From Caulobacter ginsengisoli (GTDB lineage Bacteria > Pseudomonadota > Alphaproteobacteria > Caulobacterales > Caulobacteraceae), in NCBI RefSeq assembly GCF_030814835.1, contig NZ_JAUSVS010000011.1, positions 1 to 64,000 of the forward strand: a stretch of DNA of 64,000 nucleotides. Reading direction: 5' to 3'. The notes below the pieces were generated by a model. That model made no database searches, was not told the origin of the DNA, and saw only the letters and a list, made by a program, of their open reading frames with translations. Position 1 is the first letter of the stretch, and each line of letters opens with the position of its first letter. Position numbers and translations under genes: made by a program. This document shows positions 1-9,700 of this stretch, piece by piece.

Positions 1-13
1 GACCGACATCGAA

Positions 14-40
14 AGGGCTCCGTCCATCGAACGGAGCCCT
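14..40 (-). terminator. Hairpin terminator downstream of the putative porin
   Basis: A perfect 10-bp stem (AGGGCTCCGT / ACGGAGCCCT) encloses a 7-nt loop. On the minus strand the stem is followed by TTTC, and it lies about 60 nt past the stop of the minus-strand porin gene. The T-tract is short, so it is only a moderate intrinsic terminator. Confidence 0.5.
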
Positions 41-72
41 ATGAATCAGGCATCCCACAAAAGGGGAATCCC

Positions 73-92
73 TGAATGTCGATACGACCTAG
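73..92 (+). repeat. Right end of a CTAG-terminated inverted-repeat element
   Basis: The 20 bases match the right terminus of the element at 39574-39800 (TGAATGTCGAT followed by a few variable bases and CCTAG). The left end is not visible in the window, so this is either the end of an element extending off the left edge or a solo end. Confidence 0.55.
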
Positions 93-98
93 GGCGCG

Positions 99-779
99 TC
101 AGAACGCCTTGGTCAGGCTGGCGACCACGGCGCCGTCGATCCCGGGCGCGTCGGCGTCGACATACTGCAGCTGCAGGCTGACCGGGCCGATGTCGCGGGC
201 GACGCCCAGGGCCCAGTCGAGCTTGTTGTCGGCGAAGGCGCCGTCTTCCAGGCCGATGGCGGCGCTGAGGCTGACCGGCCAGCTTTCCGGGGCCCAGTCG
301 GCGGCCAGGTAGACATAGCGGTTGTCCTCGTCGCCCAGGGCGGACTGGGCGGGGGCGTATTCGAAGCCCGCCGTGCCGGTCAGCTCGCCCCAGATCTTCG
401 AAGCCGAGACCGGCAGCTCCCAGAAGCTGAGCCCCGATGCGCCGGGATAGGTGTAGACCGCCGCGGCCGCGTCCCAATCCAGGCCCAGGGCCGAGAACCC
501 GCGCCCGAACGAGAAATCCAGTTCCACCGTCGCGCCGTGGGCGTCGCCCGGCCCGGCATATTCGTCGATGGTCGAGGTCCAGGCGTCGGCATACCAGCCG
601 CCCGGCGAGGTCACGGTCAGTTCCGCCTGCAGAGCCGGCTGTTCATCGCTCAGCGAATAGCCGCGATAGCGGTAGTCGCTGACGACGGCGATGGAGCCGC
701 TGAAGGGCGATTCCGCTTCCTCACAGACAGCGAGGGCGGGAGTCGCGGCGAAGGCCAGGGCGAGAAGAAGGTGACGCAT
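99..779 (-). CDS. TorF-family putative outer-membrane protein (Gcw_chp type)
   Basis: This 226-residue protein has a Sec signal peptide of about 17 residues (MRHLLLALAFAATPALA). The mature part begins with the pattern typical of TorF/TIGR02001 proteins: SGSIAVVSDYRYRGYSLSD, followed by alternating short strands (LQAELTV, VELDFSFG, VSLQLQYVD) and a C-terminal aromatic residue (TKAF), as in outer-membrane beta-barrels. The family is predicted to form a porin-like barrel. No substrate is known from sequence. It is transcribed away from the histidine kinase at 888, with a 108-bp shared upstream region, and a hairpin terminator lies past its stop. Confidence 0.8.
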   Translation of the reverse strand: MRHLLLALAFAATPALAVCEEAESPFSGSIAVVSDYRYRGYSLSDEQPALQAELTVTSPGGWYADAWTSTIDEYAGPGDAHGATVELDFSFGRGFSALGLDWDAAAAVYTYPGASGLSFWELPVSASKIWGELTGTAGFEYAPAQSALGDEDNRYVYLAADWAPESWPVSLSAAIGLEDGAFADNKLDWALGVARDIGPVSLQLQYVDADAPGIDGAVVASLTKAF

Positions 780-887
780 GGCGCCTTTGTGGCCTCGCCG
801 GGGTTACGAAAGTTACTCAAAAAGGTGCGGCAATCCGTCCACAGATGTTTTCAAAAGCCGTTAGCTTTACCTGCCTAGTCTGGCGCC

Positions 888-2570
888 ATGCGCGAGCGCC
901 CCAGCCCCCCCGCTTCCGAAAGCGCCCATCACGCCCTGGCCCGAATCCTGGCCTGGGCGATCGTGGTGGTGGCTGTGGTGCTGGTCTCCGGGGCCGGCAT
1001 GGTGCTGTTCTCCGCCGGCGCCATCGACACCGTGCAGGCCCGGCAGGAACAGGCCCTGGTTCAGCGGACCCTGGCTCGCCGCCTGGACCGGGTGACCGAG
1101 GACGTCACCTCCGCCTCGATCTGGAACGACGCGGTCAAGGCCACGGGACCCAAACTCGACCTCCCCTGGATCGACGTCAATTTCGGGGTCTATTACGCCC
1201 AGTACCAGCATCACGACCGCACCATCCTCTTCGACCCGGCCGATCGGCTGATCTACGCCTCGCAGGACGGCAAGCAGGCGCCGACCCAGGCCAGCGCCGA
1301 TTTCGCCCGCGACGTCGCCCCTCTGGTGGCGCGGGTCCGCCGCGACCAGGCCGACAAGCTGAGCGGCGGGCGGCGGGTGAAGGGCGGCTTCGACTCCGTT
1401 TCCACCGCGACAGCGGTTCTCCGTTCCGGCGACGCCTTCTATCTGACGACCGCCTCCACCGTGGTGCCGGAGGATGGCGCGCCGGGCCCGACGGGGCCGA
1501 CCCCCGTCGTGGTTTCGGCCCAGATCGTCGGACCGGCCTTCCTGGCCCGCCTCGAACAGGACCTCGGCATTTCCGGGATGCGACTGATCCCCGGCGCCGG
1601 CCCCGACCAGGGAACCAAGGCGCAGATTCTCGGCCCGGACGGGTCCACGCCGCTGGCTGCCCTGACCTGGCGGCCCAAACAGCCGGGCACAGGAGTGCTG
1701 CAGACCGCGGCCCTGCCGATCCTGGGCGTGCTGGCGATTTTCCTGCTGGCGGCGGCGGGCTTGGCGCTGCGCGTCGCCAAGGTGCTGCGCGCCCTCACCA
1801 ACAACCAGGCCGCCCTGTCGCAAACCCTGGAAGACCTGACCCAGGCCCGCGATCGCGCCGAGGCGGCCAGCGTCGCCAAATCGCAATTCCTGGCCAACAT
1901 CAGCCACGAGATCCGAACCCCGATGAACGGCGTGCTGGGCATGGCCCAGGTCATGGCCATGGGCGAGCTGTCGGAAGGCCAGCGCGACAACCTGCGCATC
2001 GTCCGCGAGTCCGGCGAGAGCCTGCTGGCCCTGCTCAACGACGTCCTCGACCTGGCCAAGATCGAGGCCGGGAAGCTCGAGGTCGCGCTGGACGATGTCG
2101 ATGTCGCCGCGGTCGCCGGCGGCGCCTGCGCCGCCTTCGAGGGCATGGCCGCCGCCAAGGCGCTGGCGATCCGCTGTCGGATCGACCCGCCCGCCAATGG
2201 CCTCTGGCGCACCGACGCCGGTCGGCTGCGGCAGATTCTGAGCAACCTGATCTCCAACGCCATCAAGTTCACCCCGCGGGGCGAGGTGGCCGTCAGCGTC
2301 GCCGCCAACGGCGAAGGCCTGCGAATCCAGGTGCGCGACACCGGGGTCGGCATCCCGCCCGAGCGTCTGGGCGAACTGTTCGGCAAATTCAATCAGATCG
2401 ACGGCTCGGCCACCCGCCAGGCGGGCGGCAGCGGCCTGGGCCTGGCCATTTCCCGCGAACTGGCTGTCCTGCTGGGCGGCGATATCACGGTGGAGAGCCG
2501 GCCGGGCGAAGGGTCCTGCTTCACCCTCAGCCTGCCGGCCCAACCCGTCCGGACCCGCGAAGCCGCCTAG
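888..2570 (+). CDS. Membrane sensor histidine kinase with CHASE4-like periplasmic domain
   Basis: This 560-residue kinase starts with a transmembrane helix (about residues 18-42), followed by a periplasmic domain of about 220 residues resembling CHASE4 (SASIWNDAVKA, VYYAQYQHHD), and a second helix near residues 280-300. The cytoplasmic part carries the H box (NISHEIRTPMNG, phospho-His near residue 340), an N box (LSNLISNAIKFT), a G1 box (DTGVGIP) and a G2 box (GSGLGLAIS). There is no receiver domain, so it is not a hybrid kinase, and no response regulator gene adjoins it. The TAG stop shares the palindrome CTAG with the stop of the convergent hydrolase gene. The signal sensed is unknown. Confidence 0.9.
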   Translation: MRERPSPPASESAHHALARILAWAIVVVAVVLVSGAGMVLFSAGAIDTVQARQEQALVQRTLARRLDRVTEDVTSASIWNDAVKATGPKLDLPWIDVNFGVYYAQYQHHDRTILFDPADRLIYASQDGKQAPTQASADFARDVAPLVARVRRDQADKLSGGRRVKGGFDSVSTATAVLRSGDAFYLTTASTVVPEDGAPGPTGPTPVVVSAQIVGPAFLARLEQDLGISGMRLIPGAGPDQGTKAQILGPDGSTPLAALTWRPKQPGTGVLQTAALPILGVLAIFLLAAAGLALRVAKVLRALTNNQAALSQTLEDLTQARDRAEAASVAKSQFLANISHEIRTPMNGVLGMAQVMAMGELSEGQRDNLRIVRESGESLLALLNDVLDLAKIEAGKLEVALDDVDVAAVAGGACAAFEGMAAAKALAIRCRIDPPANGLWRTDAGRLRQILSNLISNAIKFTPRGEVAVSVAANGEGLRIQVRDTGVGIPPERLGELFGKFNQIDGSATRQAGGSGLGLAISRELAVLLGGDITVESRPGEGSCFTLSLPAQPVRTREAA

Positions 2571-3520
2571 ACCGTCGCGGCCGCGGGCTTGGCGCGGGCG
2601 CGCGAGAATCTGGGCAGCCGCGCCTTGACCACCGCCCAGGTCGCCGCGCCCAGGCCCTTCCAGTCGACGGGCTTGGGCAGGCAGTCCTCGATCAGCTCCA
2701 GCACCATCTCGGCCGGTCCGTCGTTGAAGAAGTGATTGGCGCCCTCGACCTTGCGGAAGGCCATCGGCCGGCGGGTGCGGGTCTCGGCGACCAGCTGCTC
2801 GGCGGTCTCGATGGGGGCGAAGTCGTCGGCGTCGCCATGCACGACATGGACCGGGACCCGCAGCCGGGCCAGAGCCTCGTGCAGGTGGTCGAGCTGGGTA
2901 TGCTGGTCGCGCACTTCGCGCACGGCGTTCTTCAGGTCGCGCGGCACCAGCCGGGGCGCCCATTTCAGCAGTTTCGAGCCCAGCCCCACCAGCCAGCGGC
3001 CGGTGGGCCCGGTCTCGCCGAAGAAGCCGGACAGCAGCACCAGGCCCTGCAGCCGGGCCGGACGGTTGGCGGCCATCAGGGCGGCGATGGCCGCGCCATA
3101 GGACTGGCCGACCAGCAGCAGCTTTTGGTTCGGAGCGGTTTCCAGCAGCGGCATCAGCGCCTGGGCCTGGACCCGGATATCGCCGACATATTCCACCGGC
3201 TCGCTGCCGGCGAAGCCCGGACGATCGACGACGATCATCTCGCGGTCCTGTGGCAGGGCGGCCAGGGCCGGGGCCCAGTATTCGGCCCAGGACGGCGCGC
3301 CGGTGATCACCACGATCTTCCACGGCGGCGCCTTGGCGCGCGGGGTGGAGAGGGCGGAAATCCGCCAGCCATGGCCGCCGCCGGCCTGGAAGGCGATACG
3401 GCGGACGACGTCTTCGGGATAGATCTGGTCCGTCGGGACGTGCTCGGCGCGGCCGGTCGCGGCGCTCTCGATCACCGCCCATCCCAGTTCCAGAACCCCT
3501 TTGGGTCTACGCCTCGCCAC
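2567..3520 (-). CDS. Alpha/beta hydrolase
   Basis: This 317-residue protein has an alpha/beta-hydrolase fold with the nucleophile elbow GQSYG (Ser near residue 143), an oxyanion region around TGAPSWAEYW, an acidic residue in HGDADDFAP and a catalytic His in EGANHFF. There is no export signal, so it should be cytoplasmic. The family includes esterases, C-C hydrolases and haloperoxidase-like enzymes, and the substrate cannot be read from the sequence. A 192-bp region upstream is shared with the divergent DUF3089 hydrolase gene and contains an inverted repeat. Its stop overlaps the stop of the convergent kinase gene. Confidence 0.8.
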   Translation of the reverse strand: MARRRPKGVLELGWAVIESAATGRAEHVPTDQIYPEDVVRRIAFQAGGGHGWRISALSTPRAKAPPWKIVVITGAPSWAEYWAPALAALPQDREMIVVDRPGFAGSEPVEYVGDIRVQAQALMPLLETAPNQKLLLVGQSYGAAIAALMAANRPARLQGLVLLSGFFGETGPTGRWLVGLGSKLLKWAPRLVPRDLKNAVREVRDQHTQLDHLHEALARLRVPVHVVHGDADDFAPIETAEQLVAETRTRRPMAFRKVEGANHFFNDGPAEMVLELIEDCLPKPVDWKGLGAATWAVVKARLPRFSRARAKPAAATV

Positions 3521-3561
3521 GTTCCGTCTCCTTGAACAGCCCTGATGTGTGTTCCCTTGAC

Positions 3562-3586
3562 CAACGCCGCAAGCGGTTGGGCGTTG
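3562..3586. promoter_or_regulatory. Inverted repeat in the divergent hydrolase promoter region
   Basis: CAACGCC (3562-3568) and GGCGTTG (3580-3586) form a 7-bp inverted repeat. It lies between the two divergently transcribed hydrolase genes and could be an operator for either. No regulator gene adjoins it. Confidence 0.3.
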
Positions 3587-3712
3587 CGGTCATTGAACAT
3601 TGAAAACACTTAACCTTCGCCGAGCGGCCCGTTGGCCACGGTTCATGTTCTGGACGGACCGCCGGAGCGGCGTCACACTGGCGTTTCAGAACAAACGGTA
3701 TGGCGGGAGACG

Positions 3713-4882
3713 ATGATGCGCACCTGGATCGCGGGCGCCCTAGTGGGGCTTGGACTGCTGGCGGCCGGGGCGGCCTGGACGCAGACACCCCCGGCCACGC
3801 CGGCCCCAACCTCGCCTGCCAAGAACGACTATGCCGACCCCAAGACCTGGCTCTGCCTGCCGGGCCGCGACGACGCCTGCGCGCAGGACCTGACCGCCAC
3901 GGTAGTCCAGGCCGACGGCGCCGTGGCCAAGGAGCCTTTCAAGGCGGCGGACAAGCCGCTGGTCGACTGCTTCTACGTCTACCCGACCGTCTCCAACGAC
4001 CCCGGCGGCAACAGCGACATGACGGCCAATCGCGAGGAACTGGCCGCCGCCTATGTGCAGTTCGCCCGGTTCCGGGCCGTCTGCCGGCCGTTCGCGCCGC
4101 TGTACCGGCAGTTCACCTTGACCGCCCTGCGTGGCTTCATGACCGGCAAGCCGATCCCGGCCGACCGCTTCCTGGGCTACAACGACGTGCGCGACGCCTG
4201 GAACTGGTACCTGGCCAACGAGAACAAGGGCCGGGGCGTCATCCTGATCGGCCACAGCCAGGGCTCGGGCGTGCTGCGCGCGCTCATCGAAAACGAGATC
4301 GACGGCAAGCCGGCCCAGAAGCTGATGGTCTCGGCCATCCTGCTGGGGACCAATGTGCCGGTCAGCAACAGGACCGGGATGTGGGGCTCCATCCCGCTGT
4401 GCAACAGCGCCAGCCAGACCGGCTGCCTGATCTCCTATGTGTCGTTCCGCGCCGACAGCCCGCCGCCGGCCTCCAGCCGGTTCGGCAAGGTCGATAGCGC
4501 CGACTCCAGCGCCGCCTGTGTGAATCCCGGCGCCCTGGCCGGGGGCAAAGGCCTGCTGCGACCCTACTTCACCAATCGGGCCAGCTCTGGCGCCGGCAAC
4601 GCCGAGACGGTCTGGGCCAAGGGCAAGACCATCGACACCGTCTTCGTCTCCACGCCGGGCCTGGTCTCGGCTGAATGCGTCAACAAGGACGGCTTCAGCT
4701 ACCTGGCGGTCACTGTCCACGGCGACCCGGCCGACGCCCGCACCGACACCATAGCCGGCGATGTGGTGGTCATGGGCGTCATCCAGAAGGACTGGGGCCT
4801 GCACCTCATCGACAGCAACCTGGGGATGGGCGACCAGATCGACATCGCCGGCCAGCAGGCCAAGGCCTGGACGTCGAAATAA
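3713..4882 (+). CDS. Exported DUF3089 alpha/beta hydrolase (lipase-like)
   Basis: The ATG at 3713 is chosen because GGGAGA lies just upstream and the predicted N-terminus is a signal peptide (MMRTWIAGALVGLGLLAAGA, cleaved near TQT). The 389-residue product has the DUF3089 features: a PLVDCFYVYPTVS strand, a FRAVCRPFAPLYRQFT helix, and the nucleophile elbow GHSQGSG (Ser near residue 182). Several cysteine pairs fit a periplasmic protein with disulfides. A late His (LTVHGDPAD or LHLIDSN) may complete the triad. Proteins of this family are predicted esterases or lipases, and the substrate is unknown. Confidence 0.8.
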   Translation: MMRTWIAGALVGLGLLAAGAAWTQTPPATPAPTSPAKNDYADPKTWLCLPGRDDACAQDLTATVVQADGAVAKEPFKAADKPLVDCFYVYPTVSNDPGGNSDMTANREELAAAYVQFARFRAVCRPFAPLYRQFTLTALRGFMTGKPIPADRFLGYNDVRDAWNWYLANENKGRGVILIGHSQGSGVLRALIENEIDGKPAQKLMVSAILLGTNVPVSNRTGMWGSIPLCNSASQTGCLISYVSFRADSPPPASSRFGKVDSADSSAACVNPGALAGGKGLLRPYFTNRASSGAGNAETVWAKGKTIDTVFVSTPGLVSAECVNKDGFSYLAVTVHGDPADARTDTIAGDVVVMGVIQKDWGLHLIDSNLGMGDQIDIAGQQAKAWTSK

Positions 4883-4966
4883 CGGCGCCCGCGCCGACCG
4901 ATAGCGTTGCGGTGGTTTCTCCGATGACTTAGCCTCCCGCGTGTAGCCTGGGGGGGGTTGAGCGCC

Positions 4967-6442
4967 ATGGATCCAGTGACCCTGACGCTGGTCAATGCGA
5001 CCAGCAAGACACTCTATGTCGGCTCGACGTCGGTGCTGCGCGCGTCGTCCGGTTCGATCGGGCCGGGTCAGTTGGCGGTCTTCAGCGGCACGGTGCTGCC
5101 GATGTCGAGCCCGGGCGTGGTGTCGCTCTACTTCAACAGCGGCAGGAACGGCACGCCGTTCGAGATCAGGATAGCCCTCAAGCAGGAGGGCAAGACGATG
5201 AGACCCTTCATCTATCCGTCCGCGCCCGACAACTACGTGCTCGGATATCACACGAACCCGGCGCCGGGCGGCTTGGTGAACATCACCGCGACCGCCTATC
5301 CGGGCCTGACGGTGGACCAGGCGGCGCATGGCTATGCGATCGACCTGACCAGCAAGCCGATGCACTACGCCGACACCTATCCCTACGTCTTCGCCGACTT
5401 CATCAACGCGATGTTCGACCCCAGGGTCCGCTCGGCTGCGGTCGTCGCGGCGGCGGGCAAGGGCGTCACCAACCACTGGGACGCCGACGACGCGCCCCCG
5501 GCCTTCTATGCCGACTTCACCGGCGGCCAGTTCAGCCGGATCGTCGGCCTGTTCAAGGACTACTGGCTGAACAACGGCCCGGCCGCCTGTCCGGGGGCGG
5601 ACCAGGTGCTGATCAACACCCTGCGAACCTTCATCCAGAAGCAGAAGCCCAGTCTCTGGCTGCCGGTGCTCAGCGTCCACGCCGATGGGCCGCCCCAGGT
5701 CTTCAACCTGAAAGGCTATGTGCGGCTGGGCTTCTACAAGAGCGGCGGCGACTGGAGCGAGAGCACCGTCGAGCGCTTCCTCACCCTGATCGCCTCCGGC
5801 GCCCATATCGTGCAGATCTGCGCCCGGCAGGATATGGAGGCGATCCACAAGAGCTACACCGCCGCTGCGGACTTCTTCGACTATTTCGTCAAGGAGCCGA
5901 TCGTGCGCGGCAACGATCTGGGCAGCTCCCACTACGTCGACGGCGGCTGGAACAACGCCGGCTGGTACTATCTCAATATCGATGGCGAGTTGATGCCGGG
6001 CCAGGTCGTCGCCACGCCGGACGGGCCGACGATGCCGACCGGGCTGCTCGACGCCTTCATGGTCAGCGCCACGGTGATCGATGGCGACGGCGGGGTCACC
6101 CTGGGCGACTACAACACCTTCCTGCAGTCGGAAGGCTGGCAGCAGCAGGGCCTGACCGGGGGCGACCGCCACATGGACGACCTGGGCACGGCCAACGCCA
6201 CGGTCTGGAACATCGGCACGCTGGGCGCCTCGCCCTACAGCGAAAAGCGCGGAACCACGGTGTTCCTGGCGCCGGACGGATGGACGCCGAAGGTCACCGA
6301 CACCACCCTGATGATGCCCTATGTCGGCGCCTATGCGAAAAAGGACGGCAAGGACTACAAGCCGCAGCCCTGGCTGAAAACCGCGCTGGTCAAGGCCGTC
6401 GATCCGGTGGACCTCGACAAGGACCTGTATGTCGTCAGCTGA
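4967..6442 (+). CDS. Uncharacterised 491-492 residue protein
   Basis: A G-rich tract (4950-4956) precedes a TTG at 4958 and an ATG at 4967. The ATG is preferred on spacing. There is no signal peptide or membrane helix. The first 70 residues look like a beta-sandwich (LTLVNATSKTLYVGS, SLYFNSG), and the middle is helical and rich in Tyr, Trp and Phe. A segment reading SSHYVDGGWNNAGWYYLNIDG and a late GTTVFLAPDGWTPKV are conserved-looking but match no family I recognise. A convergent terminator follows immediately. Its function is unknown. Confidence 0.65.
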   Translation: MDPVTLTLVNATSKTLYVGSTSVLRASSGSIGPGQLAVFSGTVLPMSSPGVVSLYFNSGRNGTPFEIRIALKQEGKTMRPFIYPSAPDNYVLGYHTNPAPGGLVNITATAYPGLTVDQAAHGYAIDLTSKPMHYADTYPYVFADFINAMFDPRVRSAAVVAAAGKGVTNHWDADDAPPAFYADFTGGQFSRIVGLFKDYWLNNGPAACPGADQVLINTLRTFIQKQKPSLWLPVLSVHADGPPQVFNLKGYVRLGFYKSGGDWSESTVERFLTLIASGAHIVQICARQDMEAIHKSYTAAADFFDYFVKEPIVRGNDLGSSHYVDGGWNNAGWYYLNIDGELMPGQVVATPDGPTMPTGLLDAFMVSATVIDGDGGVTLGDYNTFLQSEGWQQQGLTGGDRHMDDLGTANATVWNIGTLGASPYSEKRGTTVFLAPDGWTPKVTDTTLMMPYVGAYAKKDGKDYKPQPWLKTALVKAVDPVDLDKDLYVVS

Positions 6443-6450
6443 ACGAAAAA

Positions 6451-6471
6451 GGCCGGGCGCTGGGCCCGGCC
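6451..6471 (-). terminator. Intrinsic terminator for the DUF1328 gene
   Basis: An 8-bp GC stem (GGCCGGGC / GCCCGGCC) with a 5-nt loop is followed on the minus strand by TTTTT (complement of 6446-6450). It lies 22 bp past the stop of the minus-strand DUF1328 gene and 9 bp past the stop of the plus-strand gene. Confidence 0.75.
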
Positions 6472-6492
6472 TCATCGTCTCCTGCGGCGAAG

Positions 6493-6672
6493 CTAGTTGC
6501 CGCTGATTTTCTTGGCGGCGAACGTGCCCAGCGCCAGGAAGATCAGGAAGCCGACCACGAACAGGAAGAACAGGATCTTGGCGATCCCGGCGGCCGCGCC
6601 GGCGATGCCGGTGAAGCCAAGCAGGCCGGCCACGATGGCGACGATCGCGAAGATCAGGGCCCATTTCAGCAT
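6493..6672 (-). CDS. DUF1328 small membrane protein (YtjA family)
   Basis: This is a 59-residue protein found by reading the minus strand. It begins [20 protein letters not shown], continues [14 protein letters not shown] and ends with a second hydrophobic segment and KKISGN. These are hallmarks of DUF1328, with two transmembrane helices and a [14 protein letters not shown] loop that is highly conserved in the family. A good Shine-Dalgarno (GGAAGGA) precedes the ATG. Homologues are abundant in proteobacteria and some are stress-induced, but the function is unknown. It has its own terminator at 6451-6471. Confidence 0.9.
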   Translation of the reverse strand: MLKWALIFAIVAIVAGLLGFTGIAGAAAGIAKILFFLFVVGFLIFLALGTFAAKKISGN

Positions 6673-6776
6673 CTGACGATCCTTCCGGATGTGAATTCCT
6701 GTCCAAGCAACGCGACTGGAGCGTCCTGTGTTCCGAAGCGGTGGAATCCCTTGGCCGGGCGGGCTAAGGAATTGCC

Positions 6777-8717
6777 ATGGCCAACAAGCCCGAGAGCCCC
6801 ATCGAACCCTTCAAGCGCGCCCTGGCCCACGCCGCGCGCTCCCTGGCCGAAACGCCGGACCTGGAGGTCGTGTTCTCGGGCGATGGGCCCTCGCTGTCGG
6901 GCAAGCGGGCCGTGCTGCCCCATCCTTCGCGCGACATGTCACCGGCCGAGGCGGCCCGCATCCGCGGCCTGGCCGACCAGATGGCCCTGCGCCTGTCGCA
7001 CCACGACCCGGCCGCCCATAACCGCGCCCGCCCCGCCTCGCCGCAGGGCCAGGCGGTCTATGAGGCGCTGGAACAGGCGCGGATCGAGGCCATCGGCGCC
7101 AACAATCTGGGCGGGGTGCGCAAGAACCTGACCGCCGTCCTGGAACAGGCGCTGGAGCGCAAGGGCCTGGCCCGCACCGCCGACCGCACCAACGCCTCGA
7201 TGGCCGACGTCCTGGCCCTGATGGTCCGCGAGCGGCTGACCGGCGACAAGCCGCCCGAGATCGCCCGCTCCCTGGTCGACAGTTTCCGCGACGAGGTCGA
7301 GGCCAAGGCCGGCGCGGACCTGGACCGCCTCAGCGCCAACCTCGACAACCAGGCCGCCTTCGCCAAGGTGACCCGCGCCATCCTGCGCGACCTGGACATG
7401 GGCGACGACAACGCCGACGCCACCGAGGACTCCGAGGACGACAGCGACGACCAGGAGCAGAGCGAGGGCCAGGACGACGAGGGCGAGGGCGAAGGGGACT
7501 CCCCCGAGGGCTCGTCCATGCAGGACACCGAAGCCTCCGACCGCGACAGCGAGGACGGCGAGGAACAGACCACCGAGGTCCAGGACGACGACGAAGCGGA
7601 GATGAGCGACGAGGCGCCCGAGATGGGCGACGGCTCCAAGCCCGCCCGGCCCGACCCCAAGGACAGCGGCGCCCCCGAGCCGCCCTACAAGGTGTTCACC
7701 GCCGCCCATGACGAGATCGTCTCGGCCGAGGAGCTGTGCGATCCCGAGGAGCTGACGCGCCTCAGAGCCTATCTCGACCAGCAGCTGGCCAGCCTCTCCA
7801 GCGTCGTCTCCCGCCTGGCCAACAAGCTGCAGCGGCGCCTGCTGGCCCAGCAGAACCGCGCCTGGAGCTTCGATCTGGAGGAGGGCATCCTCGACGTCGC
7901 CCGCCTGACCCGGGTCATCGTCGATCCGACCGCCCCCCTCTCCTTCAAGGAAGAGCAGGACACCGAGTTCCGCGACACGGTGGTCACCATCCTGATCGAC
8001 AATTCCGGCTCGATGCGCGGCCGGCCGATCATGGTCGCCGCCGTCTGCGCCGACATCCTGGCCCGCACCCTGGAACGCTGCGCGGTCAAGACCGAGATCC
8101 TGGGCTTCACCACAAGAGCCTGGAAGGGCGGCCTCAGCCGCGACGACTGGATCAAAGCCGGCAAGCCCAGCGCCCCCGGCCGGCTCAACGACCTGCGCCA
8201 CATCGTCTACAAGGCCGCCGACGCCCCCTGGCGACGGGCCCGCAAGAACCTGGGCCTGATGATGCGCGAGGGCCTGCTGAAGGAAAACATCGACGGCGAG
8301 GCCCTGATGTGGGCCCACCAGCGGCTGGCGGGCCGGCCCGAGCAGCGGCGGATCATGATGGTCATCTCCGACGGCGCCCCGGTCGACGACTCCACCCTGT
8401 CGGTCAACAGCGGCCACTATCTGGAGCGCCACCTGCGCAGCGTCATCTCCGACATCGAGAACCGTAGCTCGGTCGAGCTGCTGGCCATCGGCATCGGCCA
8501 CGATGTCACCCGCTATTATCGCCGCGCGGTGACCATCGTCGATGTCGAGCAGCTGGGCGGGGTGCTGGTCGAGCAGCTGGCCGCCATGTTCGATGAAGAC
8601 CCCAAGCGCGCCGCCAAGGTGCGCGGCCTGCTGGCCCCGCCGCCTACCGTGCAGGGCGGACCGGCCGGCGGCCTGCGCGCCACCAGCCCCCGCAAGGTCG
8701 CCGAGGCGATGGGATGA
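6777..8717 (+). CDS. cobT: Aerobic cobaltochelatase subunit CobT
   Basis: This 646-residue protein matches CobT, the VWA-type subunit of the CobN-CobS-CobT cobalt chelatase that inserts cobalt into hydrogenobyrinate a,c-diamide in aerobic cobalamin synthesis. The N-terminal CobT domain ([18 protein letters not shown]) is followed by a very acidic linker (about residues 205-290, long runs of D and E). The C-terminal von Willebrand A domain has the MIDAS motif DNSGSMRG (near residue 408). AAGGA precedes the ATG. The AAA+ partner cobS is often adjacent in alphaproteobacteria but is not seen nearby. The downstream lipoprotein gene overlaps its stop by ATGA. Confidence 0.93.
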   Translation: MANKPESPIEPFKRALAHAARSLAETPDLEVVFSGDGPSLSGKRAVLPHPSRDMSPAEAARIRGLADQMALRLSHHDPAAHNRARPASPQGQAVYEALEQARIEAIGANNLGGVRKNLTAVLEQALERKGLARTADRTNASMADVLALMVRERLTGDKPPEIARSLVDSFRDEVEAKAGADLDRLSANLDNQAAFAKVTRAILRDLDMGDDNADATEDSEDDSDDQEQSEGQDDEGEGEGDSPEGSSMQDTEASDRDSEDGEEQTTEVQDDDEAEMSDEAPEMGDGSKPARPDPKDSGAPEPPYKVFTAAHDEIVSAEELCDPEELTRLRAYLDQQLASLSSVVSRLANKLQRRLLAQQNRAWSFDLEEGILDVARLTRVIVDPTAPLSFKEEQDTEFRDTVVTILIDNSGSMRGRPIMVAAVCADILARTLERCAVKTEILGFTTRAWKGGLSRDDWIKAGKPSAPGRLNDLRHIVYKAADAPWRRARKNLGLMMREGLLKENIDGEALMWAHQRLAGRPEQRRIMMVISDGAPVDDSTLSVNSGHYLERHLRSVISDIENRSSVELLAIGIGHDVTRYYRRAVTIVDVEQLGGVLVEQLAAMFDEDPKRAAKVRGLLAPPPTVQGGPAGGLRATSPRKVAEAMG

Positions 8718-9700
8718 CGTATTGGGGGATGAGGCGTTTCGCGGGACTGGTCCTCGCCTTCGCGCTGGCCGCCTGCGCCAGCCCGCCGGCGACGCCGCCC
8801 GCGCCGGTTCCGGCCGGCAACGGGATCAGCCTGGTTTCGACGCCGGTTCCGCTCAATCCCGACAAGCCGGACCAGGACCGTATCGGCCGGTTCGTCTATG
8901 CCGGCGGCGTGGCGCTGACCAGCGACCAGACCAGCCGCCTGCACGGCCTGTCTGACCTGAAGATCCTGCCCGACGGCACGGTCATGGCCATCAGCGACGA
9001 GGGCGACTTCTTCCAGGCCAAGCTTCAGGTCGACGCCGCCGGCCGCTTCACCGGCCTGACCGACGGCAAGCTCGAGCCCCTCACCGGCCTCGACGGCAAG
9101 CCGCTGCAGGGCAAGGAGCAGGGCGACGCCGAGGGCCTGGCGGTGATGCCCAACGGCGACCGGCTGGTCAGTTTCGAGCAGGACCATCGCATCTGGCTCT
9201 ATCCCGCCGCCGGCGGCCCGCCCCGCGCCGTCCCCAAGCCCGCCACCCTGTTCTCGGCCAACGAGGGCATGGAGGCGCTGAGCCAGTATCCCAGCTTCGC
9301 GCCGGACGCCTATATCGTCGGCGGCGAGGAGGGCGAGATGTGGGTCTGCCGCCTGGCCGGCGCCTGCGTTTCCATTCCCGCCGAGCGCCAACAGGACCAG
9401 GCGTTCGGCCTGACCGCCGTCTCGCCCTTCCAGGACGGCTCGATCGTCATCCTGCACCGGGCCTTCGACGCGGTGCGCGGCGTCCGGCTCATCGTCTCCA
9501 TCATCGTCGATCCCCGCACCAAGCCCCGGGTGATCGACAGCTTCACCCTGGCCGCCCCCTACACCCGCGACAATTTCGAGGGCGCGGCGGTGGTGAGCAA
9601 CGCGGCCGGCGGCATCCGCATCTTCATCCTCGCCGACGACAATTTCGATGCGCGGGAGCGGACGCTGATGATGGCCTTCGACTGGACGCCGAACCCATGA
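8714..9700 (+). CDS. Esterase-like / phytase-like lipoprotein
   Basis: The 328-residue product begins with a lipoprotein signal peptide ending in a lipobox (LAAC, Cys near residue 21), so it is probably membrane-anchored in the periplasm. The rest resembles the esterase-like activity of phytase family (PF13449): repeated beta-propeller blades with [40 protein letters not shown] and [11 protein letters not shown]. The actual substrate is unknown. The start at 8714 overlaps the cobT stop (ATGA). An alternative ATG at 8729 has no usable spacing from the G-tract before it. The stop overlaps the lldD start by ATGA, so the three genes look translationally coupled. Confidence 0.8.
   Translation: MTYWGMRRFAGLVLAFALAACASPPATPPAPVPAGNGISLVSTPVPLNPDKPDQDRIGRFVYAGGVALTSDQTSRLHGLSDLKILPDGTVMAISDEGDFFQAKLQVDAAGRFTGLTDGKLEPLTGLDGKPLQGKEQGDAEGLAVMPNGDRLVSFEQDHRIWLYPAAGGPPRAVPKPATLFSANEGMEALSQYPSFAPDAYIVGGEEGEMWVCRLAGACVSIPAERQQDQAFGLTAVSPFQDGSIVILHRAFDAVRGVRLIVSIIVDPRTKPRVIDSFTLAAPYTRDNFEGAAVVSNAAGGIRIFILADDNFDARERTLMMAFDWTPNP

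Noticed and set aside
845..3535. Very long open frames on both strands over the kinase and hydrolase genes
   Set aside because: They are shadow frames of GC-rich DNA: Arg/Gly/Pro/Ala-dominated translations with no motifs, covering genes with clear domain signatures.
3740..6706. 988-codon minus-strand frame across the DUF3089 and unknown genes
   Set aside because: It has no motifs, low-complexity composition and contradicts two well-supported plus-strand genes.
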